In this document: piece after piece, positions 12,498 through 23,050 of the stretch | How the letters are laid out: each line of letters begins with the position of its first letter | Position numbering within the stretch: position 1 is the first letter of the stretch | From: Tetraselmis striata | Lineage: Eukaryota > Chlorophyta > Chlorodendrophyceae > Chlorodendrales > Chlorodendraceae | Assembly: GCA_006384855.1 (NCBI GenBank) | Contig: VCJN01003490.1 | Span: 124,001 to 188,000, forward strand | Length of the DNA stretch: 64,000 bases | Direction of reading: 5' to 3' | Made by a program: the position numbers and the translations under genes | The notes under the pieces: model-generated | What the model was told of the DNA's origin: nothing | Database searches by the model: none | Seen by the model: only the letters and a program-made list of their open reading frames with translations

Positions 12498-13563
12498 TCA
12501 GCGGCCCTTCCTGCTCTTACCCGGCCTGCGTGTGAACACCTTCACGGCCTGCGACTGCCCTGCCGCGCCGCCCGGCTCGCGCGCCGCCTTGTCCGCGTCC
12601 TTCAGCCGCTGCCATATGGCGCCGAAGTCGCTGCTGTCGCTGCCGGGCGCCGGCGGCAGCCTTGGCGGGAGACCCACCATGCCCCGGAATGCGCGGGAGC
12701 CCATCACTACGATCGACAGCAGTAGGGAAGCAAATGGGGGGGGGGGGGGAAGAGTGTAATTTAGCGAGAACAGCCGCCGAAGAGAAGAGAATATCTCGAG
12801 AGACATGATTCGTAACGTGAGGAGCATGCCCTGAGTGACCCTAGGCATCACTACTAACTACGCCATGCCAAATCACCTGAAAAGGGTCGGGTAGGGTGGG
12901 GGCTTCGTCCACAGTGAAGTGGGCTATGCAAAGAGGGCAGCAAAGAGAAGCGGCAGAGGGGGGGGGGGGGGGGGGGCAGGCGCACCGCTGGACTGCGCCA
13001 TGGTGAAGATGTTGCTCGTGGTGAAGTACACAAAGAGGGACTGCGGGGATGATGGAGGGGGGGAAGGGGGGTGGGGGGGGGGCTTAGGGCATGTCCAGGC
13101 AGCGGGAAAGATGCGCGTGTACCGGGCGTGTGAAAGTGGGTGTATGGGGACTTGGGGCACTCATACTACGCAAAACCAGTGCCCGTCAGTAGGTAAAGCC
13201 GAGTATAAATGCATGCGGTTACTCACTATCCATTTAAATCTATACATTTGATATGTTATGAGCAACTGTCGAACGTGGTGTTGTAGTAATTGGGCCATGC
13301 ATTTGAGCCAAAAAATGAGCGCAGAAAGGAAAGTCTGAAGGCCATCTGAGGGATCATTTCCTAGCCAAATTGACTACTACTTGTCCCTTCCATGTAACGT
13401 TTGTTCTTTTCTCTTTGGTTCACTGCTTCTTTCCATATATGATGTGTGTCAGCGCAAATCATTGTACCAAGTCAAATCAATTGTAATGCAATGAACAGCA
13501 GCAATAATCATTTACAATAATAGGCGCCATGGATTTATGGATTGAGCAATGTTCCTCATCACT

Positions 13564-13594
<31 letters not shown>

Positions 13595-15310
13595 GGGGGC
13601 TGCGCACCGAGGGGAAGTAGGGCCCCATCATGAGGAAGGACACGGACATGGCGCGCATGATGTTCTTCATGGTGCTGCCCTGGCCGCCGGAGGGGGCGTC
13701 CATGGCGCCCACCTCCACCGCCGCCAGCATCGTGGCGGCGGCCATGATGGGCAGGCCAAAGGTGGGGTCCGGCACCGTGAGGTCCGGGAACCAGAGCGTG
13801 CCGCCCGCCATCATGGAGGGGATCTTGGCCTCCGAGAGGTAGCGCAGCGAGAAGAAAAAGGTGCCGAAGACAAAGACCTGCGTGAGGCCGAGCGGGATCA
13901 TGACCAGCCCGGACCAGGGGTTCATGTTGTGCTTCTTGAACAGCGCGTACGACTCCGCCTTGAGCCCCTCCTGGGCCGCCTTGTCGCCGCTGTACACGCC
14001 TGGGTACTTCTCCTTGATGCGGTCCAGCTCCGGCTGCACCTTCTTCAGCTTGATCTAGTCATCCATGCGCCGTGAAGGGCAAGGAGGGGGACATCGTGGA
14101 CATGTCACACCGCGGCCCATCCCCCCCTTCCACTGCAACAGGTGCTCCCACCTCTGCTGCGTGGTGCGAGTACTTGTAATCCTTGCCGTTGATCTACTAC
14201 TGCTACCCCATCGTATCTCTCCCTGCCCAGAAAACCGGCGATGATATACCAATATTGGTACTCATGCGACAGCCATTAACCCCCACGACCGCCACCCAAA
14301 ATCCCTCTGGCCATTGATTCGTCCATCAGGCAGATAATAGGAATTTCATTGTGAGTAGTCGGCGCTTGATGCCCGCATGGTTGATGGACTGTACATCGTC
14401 ATATCCAGCTTCGGAGGACAATAGCAGCAAACTGAAGGTAGCGTACCATCAGCCGAGTTGTGACATCAAGAGGTGTCGGCCCTGATCGAGAGCTGGCGAG
14501 GCACATCAAAGCCAGGCGCAAGACACCGGTGGGATGGCATGTCGCGTCCACTGGGTGTGTGTCCCAGGGGAAGGGGGGGGGGGGGGGGGGGGGTGGGCAC
14601 CTGCGAGTCCTCCATGTACACCATGAGAGGGAACAGCAGCGTCCGCACGCCCAGCGTGACGCCCGTGATCGCCACCCACCTGGCGCCACCATGTCCGGTC
14701 AAGTGCGGCTCAGCCAGCCAGCCAGCATGCTGGGGCATGACACGTCCCCTAGTGATGTTAAATTAGAGGTGGCGATGCTACTGGTTGGAATGGCAGGCGA
14801 GGGGGAAGGGGGGGGGGGGGGGTCGGTGGGCTGTACCAGGGGACATCCAGGGCCGCCGTCATCTGGCACATGGACTCTATGAGCAGGCTGGAGCTCCACC
14901 AGCCCTGGCTCATCGCGACCGCTTGCGCGCTCGCCTCCGCCTGGCTGAGCGCGTCCGCGATGGCCGCGGACGACTGCGCTGCCTCCGCCGGCAGCGCCCC
15001 CAGCAGTGAGTCGGCCCCCGGGGACGAGGTCGGGTCCGAGGCAGCCAGTGCGTTGCCGCCCTCGAGCTCCTCCCCCGCCGGGCTGTCCTCCTTGCTGCCC
15101 TTGCCAAGCGGCCACCAGCCCGAGGCAAACCCACGGCTGTGGGCGTGTCCGCTGCCGTGCCAGGCGGTGGAGGGCAGCAGGGCGGCGCCGCCAGGGATGG
15201 CTGCGTGGCAGGCGCGCGATAGCCGTGGCGCACCCAGCGCGGGCTGTGATGGCCTGGAGGCCGCACCCCATCCTGCGATGCCCGCAGCGCAGCGGCAGCC
15301 GGCCCACTGT
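12498..15310 (-). CDS. OXA1: Mitochondrial inner-membrane insertase Oxa1 (multi-exon; N-terminus unresolved)
   Basis: Oxa1/YidC-family insertase that places nuclear- and mitochondrially encoded proteins into the inner membrane. Exons on the minus strand: about 15310-14837, 14679-14601, 14054-13608, 13040-12986 and 12706-12498, all with GT-AG borders and consistent phase. The first ends in ALDVPW and the next begins WVAITGV, rebuilding the family's conserved PWW. Then come LLFPLMVYMEDSQ, VQPELDRIKEKYPG, NPWSGLVMIPL, LWFPDLTVPDP and SLFVYFTTSNIF, and a basic tail (KVFTRRPGKSRKGR) suited to ribosome contact. The DLTVPDP and VEVGA signatures favour mitochondrial Oxa1 over chloroplast Alb3. A small exon near 14165-14205 is possible. 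No ATG suits the N-terminus; an arginine-rich candidate first exon lies at 15716-15888. Four introns carry poly-C shortly after the donor. Confidence 0.85.
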
Positions 15311-17010
15311 CAGCTGCACTGTCTGATCTGACTGAGGGTCATGCAAATGATGAGAGGAAAATGAGACCAGCTGGGGGACCACTTAACGGACCCTGATGCA
15401 TGGCGTCAAGCACTCAACATGACAACTTGACTGACAACTTGACTGACTGAAGGAGAGACGCCCCAAACTGATATTGGCTAAATCCATGGTATCCATGGAC
15501 GGTCGGTCTGCCCGCAGTATCATCACCAAGTTCATAGCGGTCAGCCACAATTTCCCAAGATTCCGTTTTCTGACGGCCCATCTCTCCTGATACTTTCTGG
15601 ATGGGACGTGCAGCGGATGGCTGACAAATGAGACCAGGGAGGGTTGGGGAACCGGAGAGCAGGGGAGGAGGGGGTAATGGGTAGAAACTGGTTGGGATTG
15701 GGAAGCGGGAGGGGGGGGCACCTGCCGCCCCAAGGCGGCCATAGCCTGGCGCGACACCCGGCGGCGCTGCTTGCTGATGCGGCACTGCGTCGCGCTGCTC
15801 GTAGGACGCGCCGCCAAGCCGGCTCATAGTGGCGCCCGCGGCGGCCGCCGGCGCCCCGCCTGCACGGCAGCACAGCGCCCACCCACATCAGCTATCTGGG
15901 CGCGCTGGGCTCGCGCGATCAACCCCGCTGCCCGGAGCGAGGACGGGGTGTTGGGCCGGGATATTCGTGGACTCGGGTGAGGTGCAGACGTGTCGACCTG
16001 TTGGCTGGACGGCTGCCGCGATGGTGGCGGCTTGGCGGCGTGCAGACGCGCCCGCGAGTCGACGCATTCCGAAAGCCATGGCTGCGGCTGGATGTGGATC
16101 TGCGGACGGAGAATTACGGGCACCCACCCCTTATCGCAGGGGAGGGACTACAGCTGAACGATAAATACCAGCTGTCCTACATGTCCTGTAGCCCAGCCTG
16201 TTCGGTGTTGTGACATACGGCAAGGAATGGTAGGTTGCCATCGCCCCGCATCCCCGCCAGAAAACTTTAGTCGCTATTCGTCGCCCGCCTCCCGGATGTT
16301 GGTTGCTGACGACGCGCGCGCGCACGCACTACCGTAGTATAATTTCCTTCGCGTCGCGATACACGGACCAGTAGCGACTACTCGTACTGCTTTTAGCGGT
16401 GCTGGATTTATTGTCACCGACCTTATTTATTTTGTAATTCGCATCAGTACAGGTACGGGTACCAGCCTGTCAGCGCATCGTCCAGGCGGGCAGGCAATGG
16501 CAGGAGGCGGGGCTGCCTTATTATTACATGAGCTAGCAGCAGAAGGCGATATCGGAAATCACCAAAGAAAAGGGCTGCATTATTATCGCGCGAGCAGTTA
16601 TTCGCTACAGCATAATGCTGCTGCGCCACTAAGGAACACACACAATCCTTATACCACAGTGCCTGATATATAAACGCCTTAACACAGTGCGGGTTACCCG
16701 CCCGACCACCATAGTTAGGCGCTTCACTTCATTTTGGCCTTGTCCTGATGGCGCACATGCGCCCACAACAGGGCGCGGGACCCATCGGGGCCTCCGAGCC
16801 CCGCCGGGTTACCCGTCTTGGCTCGGCCTCGGAAAGCCCTTGAAAACATACCTGATGTCGCGGGGTGGGTGGCGGTGTGCGGCATTGCGGCATTGCGGCA
16901 TTGCGGCGGTCATCCGCATGTAAACGATCATTTGTTGCATGCAGTAGAACTATACTCCACCCGACACAGTCAACGACCGGGCTCCCACCCTCCCACACTA
17001 GCGCCTACCC
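15311..17010. other. Mostly unassigned; may hold the OXA1 first exon
   Basis: On the minus strand, 15888-15716 encodes an Arg/Ala-rich stretch beginning MWVGAVLPCRR, followed by a GT donor and a C run. That resembles a mitochondrial presequence exon for OXA1, but I could not phase it confidently to the next exon. 16524-16575 is a copy of the LINE-like 3' end also seen at 30340-30393. Otherwise nothing is recognisable. Confidence 0.35.
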
Positions 17011-17391
17011 ATGCAAGGGGTGAACCTTGACGGTGCCGACGGCATCGGCGAGGCGGGGTCGCGGTCTCGGCAGGGTTTCGGTGGCGGCGAGTCGGAAACG
17101 GGGCAAGAGGGGTCCCCAATATGGCGGCGGCCGGCGGGCAGCCAACGATTACTGGCGACACGCCTCGTTCCGAGCGGCCAGCAGAAACGCGGCCGCGGAG
17201 CCACACAGCCAGCGGCCGACAGAGCGTGCAGCACCATCCGCATTTCCAGAACCCAGGCCGATGAGTGGGTGATGCAGCTCGCGAAGGACAACCAGCTGTA
17301 CCAACACGGTGTGGTGGACCAGGCGGTGGAGCTCCTGAAAAAGCAAGAGGGGCTAATCTCCAACCCAATGCCCCCAATTGCCCTTCAATGA
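17011..17391 (+). CDS. Hypothetical protein fragment
   Basis: A 126-residue frame whose C-terminal half (TQADEWVMQLAKDNQLYQHG and the helical stretch after it) looks more protein-like than the Gly/Arg-rich first half. It may be a terminal exon with its acceptor near 17230. I do not recognise the family. It ends in a TGA, and no neighbouring exon could be linked. It could equally be chance coding in GC-rich DNA. Confidence 0.2.
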   Translation: MQGVNLDGADGIGEAGSRSRQGFGGGESETGQEGSPIWRRPAGSQRLLATRLVPSGQQKRGRGATQPAADRACSTIRISRTQADEWVMQLAKDNQLYQHGVVDQAVELLKKQEGLISNPMPPIALQ

Positions 17392-17840
17392 GGAACACTC
17401 CCCGGTGCTCCTCATTGGCACTCTAGGGGCCACAGCGCACGTAGCGTACCTGGCACGGTCGCACAAGGCAGCAGGGCGCGTGCGGCCGTGCGCTAAGGGG
17501 TTGGCCTGGTCAAACGGGCGGTAGTCGCGGCCGGCAGGGCGAGAGCTGGTCGGCTGGTCCGATCTGTCCTCCGCCCGCCCGGCCGCCGCCCATCTGCCCG
17601 TTGTCGACCGCGAGGAATCCATTTCCGGGCTCCCCAGGGCCAGCCTGCCCCGTCCCAGTACGGTCCACGAAGCCATGGGACGGGTCAGGTCCCAATGGGT
17701 CGGAGGTCGGGCGGACAGCGGACGGACATGTTATGTTCATTTCTGGGGACATTCCCTAATTCTGCCAGGCATACAACGTAATTATGTTGTGTAGTAGTCC
17801 TTATTTGAAAACACCCCACGGACCCTGGCTATGGGGTTCT
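17392..17840. other. No recognisable gene
   Basis: GC-rich DNA up to the left end of the recombinase element at 17841. No motif is visible. Confidence 0.4.
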
Positions 17841-18029
17841 GATGTAAACTAGTTTATGGGGTTTCCTTCCTTTCCCTAACCGCTTTTCGGCTACAAGTGC
17901 TGCTCAGTGGTACGGGAACTAGGCACCTGTCGTTGTGCCCTTTTTGGGTGCGGCACTAGTAGACATAAAAGCAGCCGTAACAACGGAGCTTGCCATATTC
18001 CAGTTATTTTCGCTGCGTTACACGCAGCG
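17841..18029 (+). repeat. A1 terminal direct repeat of the recombinase element
   Basis: 189 bp, beginning GATGTAAACTAGTTTATGGG and ending with the small palindrome CGCTGCGTTACACGCAGCG. Matching copies are at 20810-21005, 62328-62516 and, inverted and interrupted, in 28380-29405. It lies directly upstream of the gag-like gene and may contain the promoter. Confidence 0.8.
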
Positions 18030-18141
18030 ATGTTAAAACCGTCTCGTAACCCGTTGCGAGCAAGGTCACCCCAGGTTGTTCACACCACACCCGGCTCACC
18101 ACCTGTGTGTGAAATTCGCATCCGTACGTCCGAGCGCTACC

Positions 18142-19023
18142 ATGTTCGATGGAGAAGAAGATGCCGTCGTTGAGCCGACGCTTGCATCGCTTCAAGCGGA
18201 CATGAAGGCCCAGTCTACACTGATGCGCGAGCTTGCAACAACGTTAGCTCGATTGACGGCTCGTGACCTTGTTGTTGATGGAGGCGGGGGCACATGGCTC
18301 CGGTTCCGGGCAACGCATCGCGGGACAACCGACATGCAGCGGGGGAGCCGCAGTGCACCCCGACTTGTTAGAGCCAGCCCAGAGCGGCCGTGTCGGAGGA
18401 AATCCGTGAGTGACGAGGATGACTACCTGCTCGCGGTGCCAGAATTACTGCAACGAGCAGAGTCTGGTTACGAGGCCGTTCGACCGGTCAGCCGAGTGCC
18501 TGGACTCTTCCCCCTGAGCACCGACCGACCGAACGAGTACCTCAAGCAGGATGACCGGCGTCTGCCGGCCCAAAAGGAGTATCTTTGGATGTCGTGTTTC
18601 GGTGCCCACATGGCTGAACATTTTGTAGCTCTTGACGAGCTGCTATCCTACGTCCCAACTGCAAGTCAAGACTTCACCCCCTACCTCGCACGTGCTCGGA
18701 ATCACGCCAAGGACATCGACAAGGCGTTTCGCTTTCGTCTGGCTTTCATACGGAGGTTTAATGAGGTCAAACGCCTGCATGGTGATCAAGCTGTTCTGGA
18801 CGTGCTGCGAGCCCAGCATTTTCAGCCTGCTTCTGCGCACTTGGGTTCTGCGATTTTTGGGGAGCTCATGAGGAACTACGAGCGTCGCGTCTCCGAGGTG
18901 ACAGCTGCCAGTAGCGCCAAAGCAACCGCCACTGCTCGAGTAGCGGCAGCAGCAGCATGGCGCGGGCGAGGACGTGGACGTGGTGGTGGTCGTGGGCGTG
19001 GCCGCGAAGGTGAGCACGAGTGA
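18142..19023 (+). CDS. Gag-like protein of the recombinase element (RGG-box C-terminus)
   Basis: 293 residues from the ATG at 18142, chosen because the copy at 62630 begins at the matching ATG (MSDGEEP versus MFDGEED). An acidic N-terminus leads into a heptad-like segment (SLQADMKAQSTLMRELATTL), then a conserved central domain containing VPELLQRAESGYEAV and PGLFPLSTD, and an Arg-Gly tail (GRGRGRGGGRGRGRE) typical of RNA binding. Position and composition suggest a gag/nucleocapsid role, but there is no CCHC knuckle. Roughly three quarters of residues match the 62630 copy, so the gene was conserved while the family moved. The exact family is not recognised. Confidence 0.65.
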   Translation: MFDGEEDAVVEPTLASLQADMKAQSTLMRELATTLARLTARDLVVDGGGGTWLRFRATHRGTTDMQRGSRSAPRLVRASPERPCRRKSVSDEDDYLLAVPELLQRAESGYEAVRPVSRVPGLFPLSTDRPNEYLKQDDRRLPAQKEYLWMSCFGAHMAEHFVALDELLSYVPTASQDFTPYLARARNHAKDIDKAFRFRLAFIRRFNEVKRLHGDQAVLDVLRAQHFQPASAHLGSAIFGELMRNYERRVSEVTAASSAKATATARVAAAAAWRGRGRGRGGGRGRGREGEHE

Positions 19024-19289
19024 CGGTGTGGGGCGCCTTTCGTTGGATCTGCTGGGGCTTTGCGAGGCCACCTTTCTGTGACCGCCGCAAGGCGAACGCT
19101 AGCAGCTCCACGACGGGATGAGCGCCATGTGTCATGACCAGAAGCCCCACCTTACAGACTTCCTTTAGACGCACGACCTTCCTCGGTATGGCGCTTCTTA
19201 CAACTACAGCCGAGTGCGGCTCAACCATCCGCACACCTGCACATGGCGGCTCAACAAACCGCCTTCCGTACCGCCATCTCACCGTTGCG

Positions 19290-20770
19290 TTCGTCAGTCG
19301 GTTGTTTCACGGCGTGTTACAACCGGCTCGCAACGACCAAGCTTCGCGTGTGTACGTTACGCGCGTGACAAGCGCTACGAGCGCGAAGGGGGCGCGGGGC
19401 GGCCCTCCTACCTGCACCTAGCCCCGCAAACCCGTACTGATGCTGTGGCAAACCCGTCCAGTGACTATATCGGCCAACAGCCGGAAACCTAACCGCTGCG
19501 CTGCCGAATATTTTGCTAACATTAACCGCCCCTCTGTTACGCTATCCACCAAGCGCCGCGCTTACGTAGTTAACGAGCCCGAAGATGTTGCCCCTTCGGT
19601 AGCTTCGCTCCGGTCTCGGCTGCATGACGCATTCGGCTCGGACGTGTTGGGACAGCGGACTCTCGATCTACTCTCCAGCTCTCTCACCGCTCAGACCCTC
19701 AAGAGCTACGCCGGCAGACTCTCTCAGTTCGCGCGGAGAGCTGCCACGACTCCGAGAACATCAGCCCGCTGGAGGCGACCACTGCTATTGTCTTCCGGTA
19801 CGTTGCTTGGGTTGGTGAGCGAGGACACATTGGGGCTAAATCGTTGCAGCCCTACCTGTCCGCAATCAACACGTCTTTCGAGCTGCACAACCTCGACCCG
19901 ATCGCTAAGGACAGCCTGCTGCACCTTACCGCAGCTCGTCGTGGACTAATGCTACGGCAGCGCCGGCTGGAGGCTGCCCCTTTGCGAGTCCCCTTGCCTG
20001 CTGATGTCGCTTGCAGCTTCGTCGAGCGGGCAGATAGAGTTGATTGTGTCTGCTCCCACTCCACAGTACCAATACAACCTCCGAGCCCTCGTGGCCTCGG
20101 TTGTCAACTTCATGTTCTTTCCTAGGGGACTTACTGGCGTGTCCTGCCGAGTGCGGGATGTGCATGTCAACGATTACAACATTACCCTGCAGGTGTACCG
20201 CGAGAAAGGCCGCGCTAGTCGACGGGGCCCCGACGACCTGCGCGTGTTGCTCCTTCCTGTGTCAGAACACCCCGCGTTGCACGTCGTCTCATCATGCACC
20301 ACTTCATCGACCGCGTACAGTCTGTTTCCATGGTTCATGTTGCCTTGGCCGAAACAAACTTTTGGGCTGTCACCCCGATCGAGCAGTCCAAATCTTGGAC
20401 CGCCGCTACAATGTCGGACTGGCTCTCTACATACAGCCGTTCGTCTTGTCGGTGCTGCCCCTCCCGCCGGCACTTCATGGACCTCACACAGCCTTCGCTA
20501 GGGAGCAGCGTCTGCCGCTACTAACGCCATCGGAGCTCCACTGTCCCACATTCGCTACCAAGGCGGCTGGGCCCCTAACTCCGACGTTGTTCTGGACTAC
20601 ATCGACCCCAATGTTCTTCCTTCGTCTGGCGCGCATAGTTCTTCTTCGGTCACATCGCGCCCCTGCCTACGCCACTTCCAAGTCCAACAGGACTCCGCAG
20701 CGGTGGCCTTCCCGGTGCCCCCTTCATGACCTGGCGCTACCCCTTCTCCGTCAATCCACCGCTCTCTCCG
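19290..20770 (+). pseudogene. Decayed tyrosine recombinase of the split-repeat element
   Basis: Recombinase sequence is spread over three frames. An N-terminal SAM-like core-binding region is readable around 19560-19960 (LTAQTLKSYAGRLSQFARR, then KSLQPYLSAINTSFELHNLD after a frameshift). The catalytic domain continues around 20080-20230 (NFMFFPRGLTGVSCRVRDV). The C-terminal box reads TSHSLR, then TAG, then GAASAATNAIGAPL and HIRYQGGW. SHSLR supplies the HxxR motif; the TAG at 20499-20501 stands where a lysine is usual. VVLDYID follows where the tyrosine nucleophile is expected. Several frameshifts make the copy inactive. Confidence 0.65.
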
Positions 20771-20783
20771 TTCGCTCATGACT

Positions 20784-20808
20784 GGCAAAACCAGACTCAA
20801 CTTTGAAA
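20784..20808 (+). repeat. B1 repeat of the recombinase element
   Basis: 25 bp, GGCAAAACCAGACTC onward, directly before A2 and repeated exactly at 21118-21142. It contains a TGGCAAAACCAG partial palindrome that could serve as a recombinase core site (inference). Confidence 0.75.
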
Positions 20809-20809
20809 T

Positions 20810-21005
20810 GATCTAAACTAGTTTATGGGGTTCCCTCCCTTTCCCTAACTGCTTTTCGGCTACATGATTATTGTGCAGCTCATCAGTGGTACGGGAACTA
20901 GGCACCTGTCGTTGCGCCCTTTTTGAGTGCAGCACTAGTAGACATAAAAGCAGCCGTTACAGCTGAGCCTGCCATCTTCCAGTTTTCGCTGCGTTACACG
21001 CAGCG
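20810..21005 (+). repeat. A2 direct repeat of the recombinase element
   Basis: 196 bp matching A1 (17841-18029), with a small insertion after the CTTTTCGGCTACA segment. It is followed at once by about 22 C (21006-21028). Confidence 0.8.
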
Positions 21006-21117
21006 CCCCCCCCCCCCCCCCCCCCCCCGTGTGACTCCGTTTTCCCTCCACGCTTTCACTTCACCTCCCTGCCAATTTCGGCTCTTGTTTGTGTAAAACA
21101 GCCTGCGCAATATTTTT

Positions 21118-21142
21118 GGCAAAACCAGACTCAACTTTGAAA
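21118..21142 (+). repeat. B2 repeat (right end of the recombinase element)
   Basis: Exact repeat of B1 (20784-20808), 112 bp beyond A2. It marks the right end of the element. Confidence 0.75.
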
Positions 21143-23044
21143 CCCTTTTAGATATGCGGCACTATTGTGGTTTAAAATAAATAGCGACTATTCAAGCTAC
21201 AATCTTTAAAATAGCGACTGCCAATAACCTCATCGTCAGTCTGCTATGTAACAGTGTGCGCAATTAGCGATTTGAACCGCAATAATGTTTCTGTGAGACG
21301 ACCGACCTAGGTACCCTGTACCCACGGCGGCGCTCACACCGATCAGCACAATGTGACACGTGCTGACTGACGTAGTAATCTAACGTTATACAAACGGAAA
21401 GATAACATAATGTATGCGATATGATGAGTCAAAGTGTAATAATTTCATGCGGGCAGCACGCAAGTTATATTATACGCGGCTTCGACATGTATTTCGACCG
21501 AAGTATATAACCGGGCCTGTATCGATTTCGTTCAGCTGATACTTGTTGCTGATTGCGACGGAAGTCACACGGAAGTAATACGGAAGTCACGCGGGCTCGC
21601 TGCTCTGCGACGGCTCATCATATCCGCTGCACTGATGCTGCTGTTGTCGCCGCAGTGCCACCGGCACGCGCGCCCGGGCCGGCCGCGACGCATCGACGTG
21701 ATGCTGAACCGCAGCTAATCCTTAGAAGTGGTCGCTGCTAACTTCCTGACCCTGTCTCTCAGAGTTCGCCACTTTGCTCTTGAAACTCGAAACACCAGCA
21801 GACACCGTTGTGTAGTATCAGGGGTGAGACTGGCACATCATAGGGGATATCTGCAGCACATTGGCGCAGTGCCAGTTGCAATGCAGGCCCGCACGTGCCC
21901 CGCTGCTGGACGGGTTGCCGCGGGGTTCTCCGGGCGGCACCGCCCGGCGGCGCCACCGCGAAGGTGGGTCGCTGTTATCATAGCCCGAATTACGGATAGT
22001 TCTTTACCAACTTCCAGTTATTTGTTTTCTTCTCAAGAATCAACCGGGCTACTGCGTGCCGAATATCCAGCAAGGAGCATGCCGAATATATTTTGCTCCG
22101 ACCGCCCCGCTGCCGCAGCTGCTGCTGCTGTGTCGTTGGGAAAAAAAAGCGCGGCCGTTGTGTCGTCCCACCTACCGCCCCCTTCCCCTGATCCCCCTCC
22201 CTTTCCTCACTGGATCACTCAGGCTGGCGTGTCGGTGCATGAGCAGGTTCAGGCTGTGCTGCGTGTCTTCCGCTGCCGCACGGGTCGACGCCTCGTCGGC
22301 GGGGGGCGGTAGAGAGGCGGAAAAGGCGGCCGGTGATGCGGGCTCGGAGCGCCGCCGCCGCAAGTTCCAATGCGGCCGAGGGGGCGGGGATAAGGGTCGG
22401 CGCGGCGGTCGTAATCAGGAAGAAACTCAGGTGCGAGCCGGCTGACAGGGTGGTGCTCGAACCGATCTCCTATTAGCGCTACTGGTTGGCTGCGGCGCCA
22501 GCCCTATGCGCGGCCAGCGGGTTCTCTGTCCTCCGATATGGCAGCGCACGTTCGCACCACTGTCACAAATAATGCGACCACATTGTCGCTCGACGCATGT
22601 GAGCAAGTACCAGTAGCGACATGCACTCGTGACGTTATGCGTGCAGTGGTGTAGGGCAACGTCGCACCAGCTCCCCCTCCTTGGTGTTTACATTCAAAAG
22701 GAAAGCTCTGGCTATATACCTAAGCGGGCATGATTGGTGCCGTCTGAGTATTGCTTCGGTGTGTTCCTACTGCACGAATATGTCAAATCTCCCCCTCCCT
22801 CTTCTCCCTCTCCCTCTGTTTCTCTGATCACGGTCCCCGAGGTACTCGACATGGTCAGTTGAGGGGGTGGGCAGGAGGTGCAAGGCTAGCGAGGGGTGCC
22901 TGCCCCTGACAGCATCGTCAGAGCTGCCCATAATGTGTTATTCAGGGCGTTTCGTGTCCTGCAATCCGCGCCCATTCCTCGCCCATCCCTTCTCTCAGTC
23001 TGCTCGCCGGTAACGTACAGCGCAGCGCAGGGTCCCATGAATGC
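21143..23044. other. No confident gene
   Basis: AT-rich at first (21150-21560), then GC-rich. Frames at 21728-22445 are Ala/Arg/Pro-rich and unrecognised. The missing 5' exon of the OPR gene, with its transit peptide, may lie in 22700-23045. Confidence 0.4.
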
Positions 23045-23050
23045 ACGCAG

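Larger units (their letters stand above)
17841..21142 (+). mobile_element. Tyrosine-recombinase element with split direct repeats, lacking reverse transcriptase
   Basis: Layout: A1 (17841-18029), gag-like gene (18142-19023), decayed tyrosine recombinase (about 19290-20770), B1 (20784-20808), A2 (20810-21005), 112-bp spacer with a C run, B2 (21118-21142). This A1-genes-B1-A2-B2 arrangement is diagnostic of PAT/Kangaroo/Ngaro-type elements, which integrate through a circular intermediate by tyrosine recombinase. Unlike those, there is no reverse transcriptase or RNase H: only about 270 bp separates the gag-like stop from the recombinase reading. A second copy (62328-64000) has the same gag-to-recombinase spacing, so the absence looks like a family trait. 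Frameshifts and a stop codon show that this copy is dead. Confidence 0.75.

Noticed and set aside
13542..14075. 177-codon plus-strand frame rich in His and Gly
   Set aside because: It is antisense to the firm OXA1 exon and of GC-driven composition.
14699..15382. 227-codon frame on the minus strand
   Set aside because: It is a shadow of the OXA1 exon. The neighbouring frame gives MSQGWWSSSLLIESM and splices in phase to the next OXA1 exon.
18142..19023. Crypton element or host RGG protein
   Set aside because: The flanking A and B repeats and a linked recombinase in two copies show a split-repeat element. A Crypton would lack these repeats and a gag-like gene.
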